Of a DNA stretch of 64,000 bases, positions 27,312 to 35,792 are shown piece after piece. The stretch is from Rhizobium sp. R711 (GTDB lineage Bacteria > Pseudomonadota > Alphaproteobacteria > Rhizobiales > Rhizobiaceae): the NCBI RefSeq assembly GCF_002211365.1, contig NZ_LOKZ01000013.1, forward strand, positions 1 to 64,000, written 5' to 3'. A model generated the notes under the pieces. The model did no database searches. It was not told the DNA's origin and was given only the letters and a program-made list of their open reading frames with translations. The position numbers were made by a program, and so were the translations under genes. Position 1 is the first letter of the stretch. Each line of letters opens with the position of its first letter.

Positions 27312-29138
27312 GTGTCGAAGGCGATCGGAGACGAATTGGCATACGCAGGGCAAGCAGGGGAAAAGAAGTCGCGATCGCTGAAGCCGCTTGGCCGGCTGAC
27401 GCCCTACGTCGCGCGCTATCGCGGCATGGTCGCGGGTGCCCTCGCGTCCCTGGCACTGGCCGCTGTTACCTCGCTTGCCCTGCCGCTCGCCGTCCGTCGC
27501 ATGATTGACCATGGCTTCACGCAGGCCGACGGCAGTTTCATCAATAGCTATTTTCTGATGCTGATGATCATGGCGATCGTGCTCGCCGTCGCGAGCGCTC
27601 TTCGCTATTACTTCGTCATCACTCTCGGCGAACGCGTGGTTTCCGATCTTCGCCGCGATGTCTTCAGTCACGTCACGCGGCTGTCGCCTTCCTTCTTCGA
27701 CGTCAACCAGTCCGGTGAGATCGTCTCCCGCCTGACGGCGGATACCACGCAGATCAAGTCGGCTGTCGGCGCGACCGCCTCCGTCGCCTTGCGCAACCTC
27801 ATTCTCTGTCTCGGCGCGATGGGAATGATGATCGTCACGTCGCCAAAGCTGTCCAGCCTGGTGATCGGCGCGATTCCCTTGATCGTCTTTCCGCTTGTCG
27901 GCTTCGGCCGCTCGGTCCGAAAGCGCTCGCGCTCCGCCCAGGATACGCTTGCGGACGCCTCCGCCTTCGCCAACGAGACGATTGCCGCCAGCCGCACCGT
28001 CCAGGCCTTTGGCGGCGAGGACGCCGCTGCCTCGCGCTACGGGACGGCCGTCGAAGCCGCCTATGACGCTGCCCGAGCGGCAATTCGCTCGCGCGCCCTG
28101 CTGACGGGAATCGCCATCACCCTTATCTTCGGCAGCGTCGTCGCGGTTCTCTGGGTCGGCGCCCACAACGTCCTCGCCGGCACGCTTTCGCCGGGCACGC
28201 TCGGCCAGTTCCTTCTCTACGCCGTCATCGCCGCCGGCTCGCTCGGCGCGCTCTCCGAGGTTTGGGGCGAGCTTTCGCAGGCCGCGGGTGCGGCCGACCG
28301 GCTAACAGAACTGCTCGACGAAGTCTCCCCGATCTCGGTGCCCACAGCACCGGTTGCCCTGCCCGCTCCAGCGCAAGGTCGTGTCCAGTTTTCAGACGTG
28401 CATTTTGCCTACCCCTCGCGCCCCGAAAGATCCGCGCTGCACGGCCTAAGCTTCGGCGTCGCTCCCGGGGAGACCGTCGCGATCGTCGGTCCCTCCGGCG
28501 CCGGCAAGAGCACGGTCTTCTCGCTGCTTCTCCGCTTCTACGATCCGCAGCAAGGCTCGGTGAAGATCGATGGCGTCGATGCCCGCAGCACCGACCCCGA
28601 CGGATTGCGCAAGCGTCTCGCGATCGTGCCGCAGGATGTCACGATCTTTGCGGCTTCCATCCACGACAACATCGCCTTCGGTCGCCCCGAAGCCACCCGC
28701 GAAGAGGTTCGTGCTGCCGCGATGGCCGCGCAGGCCGACGAATTCATTGCTCGTTTGGATAAGGGATACGACACCGAGGTCGGTGAGCGTGGCATCACGC
28801 TCTCCGGTGGTCAACGCCAGCGCATCGCCATCGCCCGTGCCATCCTGAAGGATGCACCGGTCCTGCTGCTCGATGAGGCGACCTCGGCATTGGACGCCGA
28901 AAGCGAGACTCTTGTGCAGAAGGCGCTCGATGGGCTCATGACAGGGCGCACGACGCTGGTCATCGCCCACCGCCTCGCCACCGTGCTGAAGGCGGACCGG
29001 ATTCTTGTTATGGATCAGGGCCGTGTCGTCGAAGAGGGAACGCATCAGACCCTCATTCGAGATGGTGGCATTTACGCCAAGCTCGCCAAACTGCAGTTCG
29101 AAACCGGCGCTGGCGACTTTCTCGCCGCCGTGAAGTGA
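27312..29138 (+). CDS. ABC exporter, fused membrane and ATPase domains
   Basis: A 608-residue half-transporter of the MsbA/LmrA type. Six transmembrane helices lie at about residues 40-320, then the ATPase domain with Walker A GPSGAGKST, the signature LSGGQRQR, Walker B VLLLDEATSALD and the switch IAHRLAT. It would work as a homodimer exporting a hydrophobic compound or lipid; the substrate is not predictable. The start is a GTG at 27312, the only reasonable start before the basic N-terminal segment. It is divergent from rpmE. Confidence 0.92.
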   Translation: MSKAIGDELAYAGQAGEKKSRSLKPLGRLTPYVARYRGMVAGALASLALAAVTSLALPLAVRRMIDHGFTQADGSFINSYFLMLMIMAIVLAVASALRYYFVITLGERVVSDLRRDVFSHVTRLSPSFFDVNQSGEIVSRLTADTTQIKSAVGATASVALRNLILCLGAMGMMIVTSPKLSSLVIGAIPLIVFPLVGFGRSVRKRSRSAQDTLADASAFANETIAASRTVQAFGGEDAAASRYGTAVEAAYDAARAAIRSRALLTGIAITLIFGSVVAVLWVGAHNVLAGTLSPGTLGQFLLYAVIAAGSLGALSEVWGELSQAAGAADRLTELLDEVSPISVPTAPVALPAPAQGRVQFSDVHFAYPSRPERSALHGLSFGVAPGETVAIVGPSGAGKSTVFSLLLRFYDPQQGSVKIDGVDARSTDPDGLRKRLAIVPQDVTIFAASIHDNIAFGRPEATREEVRAAAMAAQADEFIARLDKGYDTEVGERGITLSGGQRQRIAIARAILKDAPVLLLDEATSALDAESETLVQKALDGLMTGRTTLVIAHRLATVLKADRILVMDQGRVVEEGTHQTLIRDGGIYAKLAKLQFETGAGDFLAAVK

Positions 29139-29194
29139 TCGTCGAATTACACCTCCCTTCTCAGCGATCAGCTTGCGACGGTTGCATCGACGTA

Positions 29195-29235
29195 TAATCT
29201 TTGCGTGTATATTGACATAGTACACGCAAAGATTA
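29195..29235. repeat. Large perfect dyad upstream of a small membrane protein gene
   Basis: Two perfect 15-base arms, TAATCTTTGCGTGTA (29195-29209) and TACACGCAAAGATTA (29221-29235), are separated by 11 bases. There is no T run, so it is not an ordinary terminator. It lies 51 bases before the GTG of the next gene and 56 bases after the ABC exporter stop. It could be an operator for a dimeric repressor or a strong RNA hairpin in the 5' leader. Confidence 0.75.
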
Positions 29236-29286
29236 CACTCGGTTTATGGGCGCATTCGATGTCGCCGCGCTGCGAGGGAGGCGCTG

Positions 29287-29730
29287 GTGGACTTGATAAA
29301 TTTTGCAGACATGCTGATCGTACTCGTCGCCGTGGCCGTCGTCATATCGATGCTGTTGTGCTATCGCTCACTCCAGGAAGCACAGGACTGGTCGCTGACC
29401 GACGCGTTGCCGGAAGAGGTCGAGTTGACCAAGACCGATGCAACCGGCAACCCCATCGACGCTGCCGGCAACCTCCTCGCAGCAGGGCAAGCCCCCCTCA
29501 CCATCACCATGATGAAGGCGAGTTCGAGCCGCTTTATCGCCCTTGTCGGAACCGTTGCGATACTGATGCTCTATGTCGGCTTCGGCCTTGCCTGCCTCTA
29601 TCGCTTTGCCAGCGTTAACGAGATCCCGGACATGACGAAGGCTGCCAACTTCTTTTATTCCGGCCTCGTGCTTGTCGCACCCTACCTGATCAACAAGTTC
29701 TCGTCGGTCTTCTCGATCTTCAAGCCGTAG
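29287..29730 (+). CDS. Small three-helix membrane protein of unknown function
   Basis: A 147-residue protein with hydrophobic helices at about 8-26, 82-103 and 122-140. Between the first two is a polar segment with the pattern TGNPIDAAGNLLAAG. The GTG start at 29287 has a strong GAGGGAGG site five bases ahead. No family was recognised. The perfect dyad upstream suggests that this gene is specifically regulated. Confidence 0.7.
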   Translation: MDLINFADMLIVLVAVAVVISMLLCYRSLQEAQDWSLTDALPEEVELTKTDATGNPIDAAGNLLAAGQAPLTITMMKASSSRFIALVGTVAILMLYVGFGLACLYRFASVNEIPDMTKAANFFYSGLVLVAPYLINKFSSVFSIFKP

Positions 29731-29878
29731 CAGCCGTGGGTGGGGGCGCATTCCTCCGCGAGATCCATCAGTCGCGCCGGTTGCAAAGCGCGCAAATATC
29801 CCGATGGAATAGTTGCGTTTTTTGTTCTAGGCTGCGTCTGCAGATTGGACAACATCCTGATTCCGGGAGAAAAAACCG

Positions 29879-30067
29879 ATGTATAAATTCGAAGTTTACA
29901 AGGACAAGGCTGGCGAGTTCCGTTTCCGTTTCAAGGCGCCGAACGGCGAATCCATGTTCGGCTCCGAAGGCTATAAGGCCAAGGCATCGGCGCTGAGCGC
30001 CATTGAATCCATCAAGAGGAATTCTCCCGGCGCAGAAGTCGTTGACACGACGAAGGCTGAGGCCTGA
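29879..30067 (+). CDS. YegP-like DUF1508 protein
   Basis: A 62-residue single-repeat DUF1508/YegP protein. It begins MYKFEVYKDKAGEFRFRFKAPNG and keeps the family pattern of a short three-stranded sheet and one helix (SALSAIESIKRNSP). E. coli YegP has two such repeats; this has one. The role is unclear; family members are often stress- or stationary-phase-induced. A good GGGAGA ribosome site precedes it, and a bidirectional terminator follows at once. Confidence 0.88.
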   Translation: MYKFEVYKDKAGEFRFRFKAPNGESMFGSEGYKAKASALSAIESIKRNSPGAEVVDTTKAEA

Positions 30068-30074
30068 TCAAATC

Positions 30075-30100
30075 AGGCGGCGCCAAAGGCGCCGCCTTTA
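30075..30100. terminator. Bidirectional terminator between YegP-like and flavoprotein genes
   Basis: A 10-bp stem AGGCGGCGCC/GGCGCCGCCT with an AAA loop is followed by TTT on the plus strand. It lies between two convergent genes; on the minus strand the T run is weaker (TGATTTG). Confidence 0.7.
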
Positions 30101-31738
30101 CACTGCCCGCCCGGCAACCCTGCCGGAAAAGATGCAGCCGCCGAGGAAGGTTCCCTCGAGCGCATTGTAGCCATGCATGCCGCCGCCGCCAAAGCCGGTC
30201 ACTTCACCCGCGGCATAGAGGCCGGGCACCGGATCCCCACTGTGGCCGATCGCGCGTGCGGATAGATCCGTCTCCAGACCACCCAGCGACTTGCGTGTCA
30301 GGATGTGCAGCCGTACGGCAATCAATGGTCCAGCCCTAGGGTCAAGCAGTGCATGCGGCTTGGCCGTCCGCATCAGCCGATCCCCGAGGTAGCGCCGAGC
30401 ACCGCGAAGGGCGATGATCTGGGCGTCCTTCGCAAAGGCATTGCCGATCTCCCTGTCACGCGCCTCGATCTGCGCCCTGAGGCGGCTTGCATCCACGCGC
30501 CTTTCGCCCATCAATCCGTTCATGCCGTCGACAAGCGCTTCCAGCGTGTCACGAACGATGAAATCCTCGCCCTTATCCATGAACGCCTGGACCGGCCCTG
30601 GCGGCTCCTTGCCCAAACGCCTGAGAAGCAGGCGGATATCCTTGCCCGTGATGTCCGGATTCTGCTCGGAACCGGAAAGGGCAAATTCCTTCTTGATGAT
30701 TGCCTTGGTCAGAATGAACCAGCTGTAGTCGTGCCCAGTCGCGCAGATGGCTTTCAGCGTCGCCAGCGTATCGAAGCCGGGCATGGTAGGCGCTGCAAAG
30801 CGGTTACCCCAAGCATCGCACCAGAAGGAAGATGGACCCGGCAGGATACGTATGCCGTGATTGCGCCAGATCGGGTCCCAGTTCTTCAGCCCCTCCGTAT
30901 AGTGCCACATCCGATCCGAATTGATCTCGCGACCACCTGCGCGTTCGGCGATCTCGATCATTCGACCATCGACATGGGCAGGCACACCAGCGACCATATC
31001 AGTCGGCGGTCGTCCCAGCCGGTCGATCGGCCATCTCCGCCGCACCGCGTCGTGATTGCCACCGATGCCCCCTGACGTCACGACCGTCGCGTCGGCTCTT
31101 ATTTCGAAGAGCGCCGAGAAAACGCGGTTCGTCTCTCGACCGCGAACCGAGGAGTCCGCCTGGAGGATGGTGCCACGAGCGCCGCAGACGACCCCGTCTT
31201 GGATTAGAAGGTCATCCACCTGATGCCGGAACAGCAGCGTCACAAGGCCCCTCGCTTCCGCTTCACGCACGCGACGAACAAATGGTGCAAGCACAGCCGG
31301 CCCGGTTCCCCACGTCACGTGGAAGCGTGGCACGGAATTTCCGTGGCCATGCGCTAGGCCGCCTCCCCGCTCGGCCCAGCCGACCACCGGGAACCAGCGC
31401 ATACCCTGCTGATGAAGCCACGAGCGCTTTTCGCCGGCGGCAAACTCCAGATACGCCTCTGCCCAGCGACGCGGCCAGTAGTCTTCCGGCCGGTCGAATG
31501 AGGCAGACCCCATCCAGTCCTGCCGCGCCAGGCCAAGGTTGTCGCGGATGCCCATCAGCCGCTGTTCCGGGCTGTCTACGAAGAACAGTCCGCCCAGCGA
31601 CCAGAATGCCTGCCCACCGAGGCTTTGCTCGCCTTCCTGCTCGACGATGCAGACCTTCCGCCCGCGATCCGCCGCCTCTGCTGTTGCCACGAGCCCAGCA
31701 AGTCCTGCGCCGATGACCAGCACATCGCATTCAATCAA
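30098..31738 (-). CDS. FAD-binding dehydrogenase (succinate dehydrogenase/ketosteroid dehydrogenase-like)
   Basis: A 546-residue flavoprotein. The FAD dinucleotide-binding motif GAGLAGLVAT lies at residues 10-19, the second FAD motif GGQAFWSLGG near 41-50, and the C-terminal GLYAAGEVTGFGGGGMHG motif completes the FAD_binding_2 domain. Such enzymes oxidise or reduce C-C bonds (fumarate reductase, 3-ketosteroid dehydrogenase), but this rhizobial subgroup has no known substrate. The start is a TTG at 31738 with GGGGGGA upstream; the nearby ATG is out of frame. It is divergent from the DGPF gene. Confidence 0.85.
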   Translation of the reverse strand: MIECDVLVIGAGLAGLVATAEAADRGRKVCIVEQEGEQSLGGQAFWSLGGLFFVDSPEQRLMGIRDNLGLARQDWMGSASFDRPEDYWPRRWAEAYLEFAAGEKRSWLHQQGMRWFPVVGWAERGGGLAHGHGNSVPRFHVTWGTGPAVLAPFVRRVREAEARGLVTLLFRHQVDDLLIQDGVVCGARGTILQADSSVRGRETNRVFSALFEIRADATVVTSGGIGGNHDAVRRRWPIDRLGRPPTDMVAGVPAHVDGRMIEIAERAGGREINSDRMWHYTEGLKNWDPIWRNHGIRILPGPSSFWCDAWGNRFAAPTMPGFDTLATLKAICATGHDYSWFILTKAIIKKEFALSGSEQNPDITGKDIRLLLRRLGKEPPGPVQAFMDKGEDFIVRDTLEALVDGMNGLMGERRVDASRLRAQIEARDREIGNAFAKDAQIIALRGARRYLGDRLMRTAKPHALLDPRAGPLIAVRLHILTRKSLGGLETDLSARAIGHSGDPVPGLYAAGEVTGFGGGGMHGYNALEGTFLGGCIFSGRVAGRAV

Positions 31739-31826
31739 AGCATTCCCCCCAAATCTCCACGAACCTACGCGGAGCTCCGCTCAGCGACAACGCCACATTT
31801 TCCTCCGTGATATTTTTTTGGCCGAA

Positions 31827-31851
31827 TGTCGAAATGAACTGGTGTCGCGTC
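31827..31851 (+). promoter_or_regulatory. Candidate ECF42-type promoter for the DGPF-sigma operon
   Basis: TGTCGA (31827-31832), 15 bases, then CGTC (31848-31851). As I recall it, the promoter type for the ECF42 sigma group is TGTCGA at -35 and CG(A/T)C at -10 in front of DGPF genes, so both boxes match. It lies about 110 bases upstream of the DGPF gene start. The motif is short and my memory of the spacing is not exact. Confidence 0.45.
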
Positions 31852-31959
31852 TCATCTTATCGGAACGGTCTACCGCCGATCCCCGAGCGTTGCAGCTTTT
31901 TGCTTTTGGTTCTTAGATGCCTGCACGCCGGTCAACGCAACCACAGAGGAGAATGCCTC

Positions 31960-32298
31960 ATGCAGTACGCGCTTATCATTCGCGAGTCGTCACGGGATTT
32001 CGCCCGCCGCGCCGATCCCACCTATCGCGACGGCTGGATTGCCTACACGCAGGCTCTGATTCAGGCCGGTATCATGACCGGCGGCGCCGGGCTGACCGCA
32101 CCCGAGACCGGCACGGTGGTGCGACGCAAGGGCGAGGACCACGACGTGCAGGATGGTCCCTACCCCGAAGGCAAGGAGCAGTTGGGCGGCTTCTACCTGA
32201 TCGACGTGCCGGATTTCGACACGGCGCTCGAATGGGCGACCCGGGTTCCCGTTTCCGCCGAGGGTTCAGTCGAGGTGCGCCCTCGCCTCCAGATGTGA
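31960..32298 (+). CDS. DGPF/YCII-related protein
   Basis: A 112-residue alpha+beta ferredoxin-like protein of the YCII/DGPF family, with the family motif present as QDGPYPEGKEQLGGFYLID (about residues 66-84). Proteins of this family are the usual partners and targets of ECF42 sigma factors. A biochemical role has not been established, although the YciI fold resembles muconolactone isomerase. The ribosome site (GAGGAG) is strong. The sigma gene starts seven bases after its stop. Confidence 0.88.
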   Translation: MQYALIIRESSRDFARRADPTYRDGWIAYTQALIQAGIMTGGAGLTAPETGTVVRRKGEDHDVQDGPYPEGKEQLGGFYLIDVPDFDTALEWATRVPVSAEGSVEVRPRLQM

Positions 32299-32305
32299 GG
32301 CGGAC

Positions 32306-33557
32306 ATGACCGTCGAGGCCGAGCGCGCCGCCGAACGGGTGGCGCGTCAATCATATGGCAAGCTGAGTCGCCTTCCTGACGGCTCGCTCTCGGGACCTAC
32401 CCGCTGCCGAAGATGCGCTGTCGCAGGCGCTCGTCGATGCCCTGCGGGTCTGGCCGGAGCGCGGCATTCCGGACAGCCCGGAGGCCTGGCTGTTGGTCGC
32501 CGCGCGACGCAATCTGATGCAGGGCGTACGCCACCGATCCGTTCGCGAGAATGCGCGCCCCACCATCGCCCTGGCCTTCGAGGAGGCCGAGGCGAGGATG
32601 AACGAGGCGGCGGCCGAGACATTTCCCGATGAGCGTCTGAAGATGCTTTTCGTCTGCACCCATCCGCAAATCGACAAGAGCATCCACACGCCGTTGATGC
32701 TGCAGGTTGTCCTGGGCATTGACGCAAAAGCAATCGCCCAGGCCTTCGTGGTTTCTCCTGCGGCAATGGGGCAGAGGTTGGTCAGGGCCAAGGCGAACAT
32801 TCGCGATAGCGGCATTGGATTTGCGATACCCGATCGACGTTCGCTGCCCGAGCGCCTGTCGGCCGTTCTCTCCGCAATCTATGCCGCCTACGGGCTTGGC
32901 TGGGATGATCTCGATGGAGCCGATGGCGGTCGTAGTGCGCTTTCCAATGAAGCCGTCTGGCTCTGCCGTGCGCTGCTTTCGATGCTTCCTGACGAACCGG
33001 AGGTGATCGGACTGCTTGCCTTGATGCTCTATTGCGAGGGCCGACGCGCCGCGCGGCGCAATGCCGAGGGTGACTACATCGCGCTCGACAAGCAGTCGAC
33101 GGATCGCTGGAATGCGATCATGCTTGCCGACGCCGACGCGCTGCTCCGCAAGGCCGGCGCCGCCGACCGCTTCGGTCCGTTCCAATGCATGGCGGCCATT
33201 CAATCCGTTCATGCCGCCCGCCGGCTGACGGGCCTGACGGACTGGGATGCTCTCGTGACCTTCTATGACGCGCTGCTGATGATGCAGCCAACGATCGGCG
33301 CCCGCGTCGGCCGTGCTGCCGTCCTCGGCCGCGCGAAAGGCCCAAAAGCCGGGCTGAACTGCCTCGACGCTATGGATGCAAAGGAGGTCAGAGCCTACCA
33401 GCCATACTGGGCCGTTCGCGCACATCTGCTGACGGAGGTTGCGGACTATCCGGCAGCAGAGACGGCCTATCTATCGGCGATCGGATTGAGCGACAGCCCT
33501 GCCGTGCGCAGCTTCCTAATGCGGCGCCTCACGGACCTTCGGATGCGCGCTGCGTAG
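32306..33557 (+). pseudogene. ECF42-like sigma factor gene broken by a one-base insertion
   Basis: From the ATG at 32306 the frame reads MTVEAERAAERVARQSYGKL and then degenerates. Dropping one base near 32366 joins it to a frame reading VAFLTARSRDLPAAEDALSQ that runs on to 33557. The restored product would be about 416 residues: sigma region 2 (to about 85), region 4 (about 130-175), and a long helical C-terminal extension of the TPR-like ECF42 type. The rest of the gene is intact, with no further stop. Unless it is a sequencing error, the N-terminal core-binding region is lost and the factor should be inactive. The upstream DGPF gene supports the assignment. Confidence 0.85.
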
Positions 33558-33559
33558 AC

Positions 33560-34591
33560 CTACTTCTCTGTCAGCTTCAGTTCGATACGACGGTTGGTGG
33601 CGCGCGCCTCCGGCGTGTCACCTGGCGCGATCGGCTGGAACTCGCCGAAGCCAGCGGCGACGAGACGGTCGGCCGGCACGCCGCGGGAGATCAGGAATTT
33701 GACGACCGAGATCGCACGCGCGGACGATAGCTGCCAGTTATCGACATACCGTCCAGTGCCAGCGAGCGGCACGTTATCCGTATGCCCGTCGACGCGCAGA
33801 ACCCAGTTGATCTCGGGTGGAATTTCCTTGGCAACATCGAGGAGCGCCGTCGCAAGCTTTGCCATCTCGACCTGCCCGTCCGGATTGAGATCCGCGCTGC
33901 CTGACGGAAACAGCACTTCCGACTGGAAGACGAAGCGGTCGCCGACGATCCTGATATTCTCGCGATCCGACAGGATTTCGCGCAACCGCCCGAAGAAGTC
34001 GGACCGGTAGCGGTTGAGCTCCTGCACACGTTGCGCCAGGGCGACGTTGAGGCGACGGCCAAGATCGGCGATCTTGGTCTGCGAGGTTTGGTCCTTTTGC
34101 TCGGACGCCTGCAGCGCGGCTTCGACGGCAGCAATCTGACTGCGCAACGCGGCAATTTGCTGGTTCAGCAGTTCGACCTGGCTCATCGCCCGGTCGCTCA
34201 TCTGCTTTTGCTCGTCCAGTTCCTTCGTAAGGCTGCCGATACGGGCCTGCGCGGCACTCTGGCCGCCGGAACCGGCATCAAGCAACGCCTTCAGCCGTGA
34301 TCTCTCGCCTTCAGCCGACGCCAGGGATGCCTGAAGATTGGCAACACTATCCTCGAGGTCCTGCTTGCTTCCCTTCTCGAGCGCCAGCAACTGCGTCAAT
34401 TCGTTGATCTGGCTGTTCAGGCGGTTCAGCACCTCGTCCCGGCCGGAGATTTCGCGGCTGAGAATATATTGGCCGACGACGAAGACGGTCAGCACGAACA
34501 TGATCGAGATCAGCAGCGTCGACAGTGCATCGACGAAACCTGGCCAGTAGTCCACCGCGCGTTGGGGGCGACGATTGCGGGCGAGAGCCAT
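33560..34591 (-). CDS. MotB-like peptidoglycan-binding protein (non-flagellar)
   Basis: A 343-residue membrane-anchored protein. A single N-terminal helix (about 18-45) carries D21 in the WPGFVDALSTLL motif, equivalent in place to the proton-carrying Asp of MotB. A long coiled coil spans about 50-200. The C-terminal OmpA/MotB domain (about 225-343) has the DGHTDNVPL and LSSARAISVVKFL motifs that bind peptidoglycan. With the MotA/ExbB-like gene three bases upstream it should form a proton-driven stator-like unit. No flagellar genes are near, so the driven process is unknown. Defence-type ZorAB is unlikely without zorC/zorD. Confidence 0.88.
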   Translation of the reverse strand: MALARNRRPQRAVDYWPGFVDALSTLLISIMFVLTVFVVGQYILSREISGRDEVLNRLNSQINELTQLLALEKGSKQDLEDSVANLQASLASAEGERSRLKALLDAGSGGQSAAQARIGSLTKELDEQKQMSDRAMSQVELLNQQIAALRSQIAAVEAALQASEQKDQTSQTKIADLGRRLNVALAQRVQELNRYRSDFFGRLREILSDRENIRIVGDRFVFQSEVLFPSGSADLNPDGQVEMAKLATALLDVAKEIPPEINWVLRVDGHTDNVPLAGTGRYVDNWQLSSARAISVVKFLISRGVPADRLVAAGFGEFQPIAPGDTPEARATNRRIELKLTEK

Positions 34592-34594
34592 GGC

Positions 34595-35716
34595 TTACTT
34601 CTCGGTCTTTTCGGTTTGCGGCATGCGCTGAGAGCGTTCACTTGGGCTGTGTTTTTCCTGCGAACCGATCCGTTCAGCAAGACGATCGAGCGTGCGGCGC
34701 ATTGCCTTCGTTTCGTCCTGTTGCGCCTCGATCCAGTCGCGCAGCATCTGCTGCTCGTTGCGCATATTCTTGACCAGACCCTGAATACCTTCGGCAAGGT
34801 TCGCCATCGCCGCGACCGATCTCTGGGTGCCGCCGCTGCCCTCTTCAGAGATCCGCCGCATGTATTCCGAGAGCGCCCGAACGTCATCCGGCGAGACCGC
34901 CGAGTTTGCGCTGATCGAAGGCATGGCAATATCGGAGCCTACGTCGGTCACCGACGAAAGCCAGTTTTCCAGCTCCATGTAGAACCGATTCTGGGCGCGG
35001 CCCGCCTGCAGGTCAAGGAAGCCGAGAATGAGCGAGCCGGACAGACCGAGCAGCGACGACGAGAAGGCCTGGCCCATGCCCGAAAGCGGCGTCGAAAGCC
35101 CTTCCTTCAGCGCACCTAGAACATCCGTCGAACCATTTGATCCCGCATCGAGCGACTGGATCACCGAACTGATCGAGCCGATCGTGCCGATAAGGCCCCA
35201 GAAAGTGCCGAGCAGACCGAGAAAGACGAGAAGGCCGATGAGATAGCGTGAGACGTCGCGCGATTCATCGAGGCGGTTGGCAATCGAGTCGAGAATGGAG
35301 CGAAACGCCGCGGTCGAAATTCCTGCCGTGGCACTGCGGCTGCCGATCAGCGTCCGCATCGGGGCAAGCAACCTGGGATTGCGGCCAACCTTGTCGGCGC
35401 TACCCGCGGCGCGGAAGGAATTGAACCACCGCACTTCCGGCCGCAGCGACAGCACATGGCTGAACACGAGGATGATACCAACGGCCAGCACGCCAAGGAT
35501 CAAACCGTTAAGGCCCGGATTATGCATGAAGGCAGTTTGTGTCTGCCGGAAAAGAATGGCGGCAATGAACCCGACGATGATCAGAAACAGCACCATCGTC
35601 CAAAGGAACGGCATCGGACTGGAAAGTTTATAGCTGTAGTTGCCCGTGGTTTTTTCGGTCGAGCCGAACTCCGCCACATTCACATTTTCCATAGGTTCCG
35701 CAGCCTCCGGATTCAT
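34595..35716 (-). CDS. MotA/TolQ/ExbB-family proton channel protein (non-flagellar)
   Basis: A 373-residue inner-membrane protein. Hydrophobic helices lie at about 33-55 and 67-87, then at about 145-175 and 195-225, where the conserved GLLGTFWGLIGTI and GMGQAFSSSLLGLSGSL motifs of the MotA_ExbB domain are found. The C-terminal ~120 residues are helical and cytoplasmic. The protein starts with a soluble stretch before the first helix. Its stop is three bases from the MotB-like start, so the pair is one operon, and the genes probably form a pentamer-dimer ion-driven complex. Confidence 0.85.
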   Translation of the reverse strand: MNPEAAEPMENVNVAEFGSTEKTTGNYSYKLSSPMPFLWTMVLFLIIVGFIAAILFRQTQTAFMHNPGLNGLILGVLAVGIILVFSHVLSLRPEVRWFNSFRAAGSADKVGRNPRLLAPMRTLIGSRSATAGISTAAFRSILDSIANRLDESRDVSRYLIGLLVFLGLLGTFWGLIGTIGSISSVIQSLDAGSNGSTDVLGALKEGLSTPLSGMGQAFSSSLLGLSGSLILGFLDLQAGRAQNRFYMELENWLSSVTDVGSDIAMPSISANSAVSPDDVRALSEYMRRISEEGSGGTQRSVAAMANLAEGIQGLVKNMRNEQQMLRDWIEAQQDETKAMRRTLDRLAERIGSQEKHSPSERSQRMPQTEKTEK

Positions 35717-35792
35717 TTCATCCGGAGACTAGAGCAACATTGTGCCGAATTGAAGTATGCGGAAACGAAAACCGTGTCTTTACAACAGCGAT

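Noticed and set aside
32306..32632. Separate 108-residue protein after the DGPF gene
   Set aside because: Only the first 20 residues look real; the rest is an out-of-frame reading of the sigma factor gene after the one-base insertion.
33560..35716. Zorya-type anti-phage system
   Set aside because: The MotA/MotB-like pair resembles ZorA/ZorB superficially, but neither a ZorC/ZorD helicase nor a ZorE nuclease gene is nearby; the neighbours are housekeeping genes.
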